64,000 nt of DNA from Micropterus salmoides (taxonomy: Eukaryota; Chordata; Actinopteri; Centrarchiformes; Centrarchidae): contig NW_024042261.1 of the NCBI RefSeq assembly GCF_014851395.1, forward strand, positions 37,930,405 through 37,994,404, given 5' to 3'. Below are positions 60,537 to 64,000 of this stretch, piece after piece. The notes beneath the pieces were generated by a model, which had not been told where the DNA came from, did no database searches, and saw only the letters and a list, made by a program, of their open reading frames with translations. A program made the position numbers and the translations under genes. Positions within the stretch are counted from its first letter, which is position 1. Each line of letters starts with the position of its first letter.

Positions 60537-63323
60537 ATGGCAGAGCTCCACCAGACTCCGACCTCACTGTGCTGCTGCCGTAAATCCCTGCCGGGCTCTG
60601 GGGCCCGTTGTGTCGGGGACCCCAGCCGGCCCTCAGCGGGTCCCGGGTCCCCGCGATGTCCCCTGGTGGACGTAGCCTCGGTGTCTAACTTCCGCAGCTT
60701 CCAGCTGCGACACTTCCACCTGGACCTGCGGCTGAATTTTGCCGTGAAGGAGATGAGCGGCTGGTTGGTTCTGGACCTGGTCCCGGTCCAGCCTGGGGTC
60801 CATACCCTGGTCCTGGACTCCCACTCCTCCCTCCTCATCCACTCCATAGATTGTAAGGTCCCCGGGGCCGGACAGGAGGCCCCTGTCTCCCTCACGTACC
60901 GGGTCGACCCGTTCACAGACTACGGCTCCTCGCTCAACATCAGCCTGCCGTCAGCAGCGGTGAAACCAGGCCGGCTGATCCACATCACGGTCCGTTACAC
61001 CACCACAGATGGGCCGGCGGTGAGTCCAGAACCTGCAGACCACCTAGACTTTACTATTGATCCATGTGCTGATCACGTCCTCTGGTTATCAATCTATTCA
61101 GTGTCTAAAAAAAATGCTCTGGTCTCTCTGTCTACGTCTCTGTGTCTCTTTCTCCCCCGTCTCTCTGTCTGTCTCTCTGTGTGTGTCTCTCTGTTTCTCT
61201 GGCTCTTTCTCCCCGTCTCTCTCTGTCTCACTCTGTGTCTCTTTGTCTCTTTCTTCCCCGTCTCTGTGTTTGTCTCTCTCTCTCTGTCTCTCCGTCTCTG
61301 TCTCTTTCTGTCCCTCTGTGTCTCTGTCTCTTTCTGTCTCTCTGTGTCTCTTTGTGTGTCTTTCTCTCTGTCTCTCTTTTTCCCCCTGTCTCTCTGTTTC
61401 TCTGTCTCTGTGTCTGTGTCGCTCTGTGTCTCTGTCTCTTTCTGTCTCTTTCTGTCTCTCTGTGTCTCTCTTTCTCCCCATCTCTCTCTCTGTGTCTCTA
61501 TCTCTCTCTCTGTCTCTCTGTGTCTCTCTTTCTCCCCCTGTCTCTCTTTCTCCCCGTCTCTCTCTCTGTGTCTCTGTCTCTCTGTGTCTCTCTTTCTCCC
61601 CCTGTGTCTGTGTCTCTCTCTCGCTGTGTCTCTGTCTCTCTGTGTCTCTCTTTCTCCCTCTGTCTGTCTCTGCCTGTGTCCGTGTCTCTCTGTCTCTCTT
61701 TCTCCCCCTGTCTCTCTGTCTGTGTCCGTGTCTCTGTGTCTCTTTCTCTGTATGTATGTCTCTCTCTCTGTGTCTGTCTCTCTGTGTCTCTCTTTCTCCC
61801 CCTGTCTGTCTCTGTCTGTGTCCGTGTCTCTCTTTCTCCCCCTGTCTCTCTTTCTGTATGTGTGTCTCTCTCTGTCTGTCTCTGTCTCTCTGTGTCTCTC
61901 TTCCTCCCCCTGTCTCTCTCTGTGTCTCTTTCTCCCCCGTCTCTCTGTCTACGTCTCTGTGTCTCTTTCTCCCCCGTCTCTCTGTCTGTGTCTCTGTGTG
62001 TGTCTCTCTGTTTCTCTGGCTCTTTCTCCCCGTCTCTCTCTGTCTCACTCTGTGTCTCTTTGTCTCTTTCTTCCCCGTCTCTGTGTTTGTCTCTCTCTCT
62101 CTGTCTCTCCGTCTCTGTCTCTTTCTTTCACTCTGTGTCTCTGTCTCTTTCTGTCTCTCTGTGTCTCTTTGTGTGTCTTTCTCTCTGTCTCTCTTTTTCC
62201 CCCTGTCTCTCTGTTTCTCTGTCTCTGTGTCTGTGTCGCTCTGTGTCTCTGTCTCTTTCTGTCTCTTTCTGTGTCTCTCTTTCTCCCCATCTCTCTCTCT
62301 GTGTCTCTATCTCTCTCTCTGTCTCTCTGTGTCTCTCTTTCTCCCCCTGTCTCTCTTTCTCCCCGTCTCTCTCTCTGTGTCTCTGTCTCTCTGTGTCTCT
62401 CTTTCTCCCCCTGTGTCTGTGTCTCTCTCTCTCTGTGTCTCTGTCTCTCTGTGTCACTCTTTCTCCCCCTGTCTGTCTCTGTCTGTGTCCGTGTCTCTCT
62501 GTGTCTCTTTCTCCCCCTGTCTCTCTGTGTCTGTGTCTCTCTCTCTCTGTGTCTCTGTCTCTCTGTGTCTCTCTTTCTCCCTCTGTCTGTCTCTGTCTGT
62601 GTCCGTGTCTCTCTGTGTCTCTTTCTCCCCCTGTCTCTCTGTCTGTGTCCGTGTCTCTGTGTCTCTTTCTCTGTATGTGTGTCTCTCTCTCTGTGTCTCT
62701 GTCTCTCTGTGTCTCTCTTTCTCCCCCTGTCTGTCTCTGTCTGTGTCTGTGTCTCTCTTTCTCCCCCTGTCTCTCTTTCTGTATGTGTGTCTCTCTCTGT
62801 CTGTCTCTGTCTCTCTGTGTCTCTCTTCCTCCCCCTGTCTCTCTCTGTGTCTCTTTCTCCCCCTGTCTCTTTCTCTCTGTCTGTCTCTGTGTCTCTCTTT
62901 CTCCCCCTGTCTCTCTGTCTGTTTTTGTCTGTGTTGTAGATCTGGTGGCTGGACTCTGAGCTCACCTGTGGACAGGTCCGTCCTCTGGTCTTCACTCAGG
63001 GACACTCGGTGTGTAATCGTTCCTTCTTCCCGTGCTTCGACACGCCGGCTGTGAAGAGCACGTACACGGCGACAGTCAGGGTGAGTCCTGACCTCTGACC
63101 CCAGATCAGGTTCTCCTGGAGGGGCAGCAGGAGGGGAGCTCTAAATCGCGGTTTCTCTTCTTCTTCTGCAGGTTCCAGACGGCGTGACGGTTCTGATGAG
63201 TGCGTCTCAGAGCTCGTACTCCAAACAGGACCGGGTCTTCCAGTTCTCCATGGAGTTTCCTGTCCCGTCCTACCTGGTGGCCTTGGTGGCCGGAGAGCTG
63301 CAGCACGTCGACGTCGGCCCACG
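60537..63323 (+). CDS. rnpepl1: rnpepl1 (arginyl aminopeptidase-like 1), first three coding exons, 3' partial
   Basis: Exons are 60537-61019 (ATG at 60537), 62940-63080 and 63172-63323, joined in phase; the gene continues past the window. The protein starts MAELHQTPTSLCCCRKSLPG, then RVDPFTDYGSSLNISLP, IWWLDSELTCGQVRPLVFTQ, GHSVCNRSFFPCFDTPAVKS and SYLVALVAGELQHVDVGPR. These are the N-terminal beta-domain landmarks of M1 metallopeptidases of the aminopeptidase B / leukotriene A4 hydrolase group. The cysteine-rich CCCR start and RVDPFTDYGSS are typical of RNPEPL1 rather than RNPEP. The substrate-binding GAMEN and zinc-binding HExxH motifs would be downstream, outside the window, so catalytic status cannot be judged. 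Intron 1 is almost wholly a TC-rich repeat. Confidence 0.9.
61098..62935. repeat. 1.8-kb TC-rich array filling rnpepl1 intron 1
   Basis: Permutations of TGTCTCTCTTTCTCCCCC, TGTCTCTGTGTCTC and GTGTGTCTCTCT run almost without purine-rich breaks to the acceptor GTTGTAG. A block of about 0.8 kb is duplicated: the GTCTACGTCTCTGTGTCTC text at 61131 recurs at 61947. The array is open in all three + frames (up to 665-800 codons), purely because pyrimidine-rich text lacks stops. Confidence 0.95.
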
Positions 63324-63336
63324 GTCAGTCCTGGTC

Positions 63337-63395
63337 TGGACTCATGTGGCAGACGCTTTTATCCAAAGCGACTTATATTTGAGGAACAACATACA
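63337..63395. mobile_element. dispersed teleost repeat fragment
   Basis: The text 'ggcagacgcttttatccaaa' followed by gcgactta is one of the commonest teleost repeat words. Its class is uncertain to me. It lies in rnpepl1 intron 3. Confidence 0.5.
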
Positions 63396-63413
63396 AGCAT
63401 CAATACAGCAAGA

Positions 63414-63500
63414 GGTCTGGGTCCTGGTCTGGGTCCTGGTCTGGGTCCTGGTCTGGGTCCTGGTCTGGGTCCTGGTCTGGGTCCTGGTCTGGGTACTGTG
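63414..63500. repeat. 12-bp minisatellite, about 7 copies
   Basis: GGTCCTGGTCTG repeats with a 12-bp period and ends in a variant (gggtactgtg). It lies in rnpepl1 intron 3, 90 bases after the donor CACG|GTCAGTCCTGGTCTGG, whose own text (TCCTGGTCTGG) matches the unit. Confidence 0.9.
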
Positions 63501-64000
63501 TACAGTTACCATTAGGAGTGTCCCAGTCATGTTTTTTTGCCCCGATCCGTGTCATTTTAACATTGAGTATCTGCAGATTCAGAGTCCTGATCCGGTAGTC
63601 TTTACTCGCACACTCGTTCTCCTACATCATTTTTACAGTTTGCACGCATCTATTTTTCGCGGTATATGCGACTAAACTGGTGGAAAGTTAGGTGTTTATT
63701 TTAAGGTGGCTTCTCAAACTGGTAGTATTGAACTCAGCTCTTTTAACGGGAGTAAACACAACCCGCAAATAATTGCCTTTAATCTGGTTTACTACAGCGG
63801 TATGGGTAGATTTATTTATTCTGAGTTTAAACTGAGTTGAATGAACCCAAAATAAACATTTTGCTGTGATTTAATTACAATAAACAGATCAAACTGATGC
63901 TGAACTCGCACTACTTTTAAAATGTTTTTCTGAATGGAGTTTGGCTCAGTCAGGTCTGTGCTATGCTAACTTGTTTCACAGGAAACACGACAGCTGTGAT
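63501..64000 (+). other. rnpepl1: rnpepl1 intron 3, continuing out of the window
   Basis: AT-rich sequence with no exon recognised. The gene's remaining exons lie downstream. Confidence 0.5.

Noticed and set aside
60537..62939. 800-codon frame continuing from rnpepl1 exon 1
   Set aside because: Coding is real only to 61019; beyond the donor it is TC-repeat intron lacking stops by composition. The exon at 62940 restores the conserved protein.

Overview
The window is nuclear DNA of a ray-finned fish, most likely a percomorph teleost. The evidence is spliced genes with GT-AG introns, protein sequences close to vertebrate orthologues, and typical teleost repeats (Tc1-like transposons, an R4/Rex6-like LINE, an L2-like LINE, a tRNA-derived SINE and hAT-type MITEs). 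Four genes lie on the + strand: the last exon of lrch3 (3780-3914), complete rpl35a (about 11897-15770), abcc5 (first coding exon uncertain near 28275; stop at 55811), and the first three coding exons of rnpepl1 (60537-63323, running off the window). lrch3 beside rpl35a matches the human 3q29 order as I know it.

Layout: 1-3779 is probably lrch3 intron with a 22-bp minisatellite and a SINE nested in a hAT-like MITE. 3915-6690 is a probable lrch3 3' UTR. 6.7-11.9 kb is intergenic, with a 5'-truncated LINE and an internally deleted Tc1 element inserted in its tail. rpl35a follows, then a 3.3-kb array of a 59-bp satellite (16.06-19.40 kb). A CRE-bearing GC-rich segment near 19.44-19.62 kb may be the abcc5 promoter and first exon. 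20.6-26.8 kb is a nest of DNA transposons that includes a nearly intact Tc1 element (21782-23384). abcc5 fills 28.3-55.8 kb. rnpepl1 begins at 60.5 kb.

The striking feature is tandem repetition, roughly 30% of the window by my estimate. Most of it sits in introns and abuts splice junctions. In abcc5 three unrelated arrays (5.4 kb of an 18/20-bp unit, 3.2 kb of a 36-bp unit, 3.8 kb of a 15-bp unit) each start or end exactly at an exon boundary. Each is built from the splice-site sequence at that boundary, so that every unit carries a copy of an AG|GT junction. The 36-bp array even repeats the last 13 or so coding bases of its exon. A smaller case lies at an rpl35a acceptor, and repeat-filled introns also occur elsewhere in abcc5 and in rnpepl1. 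These arrays create very long stop-free frames (up to 1361 codons) that are not genes.

The four genes do not form a pathway: they are a cytoskeletal/scaffold protein, a ribosomal protein, an ABC exporter and an M1-family aminopeptidase-like protein.
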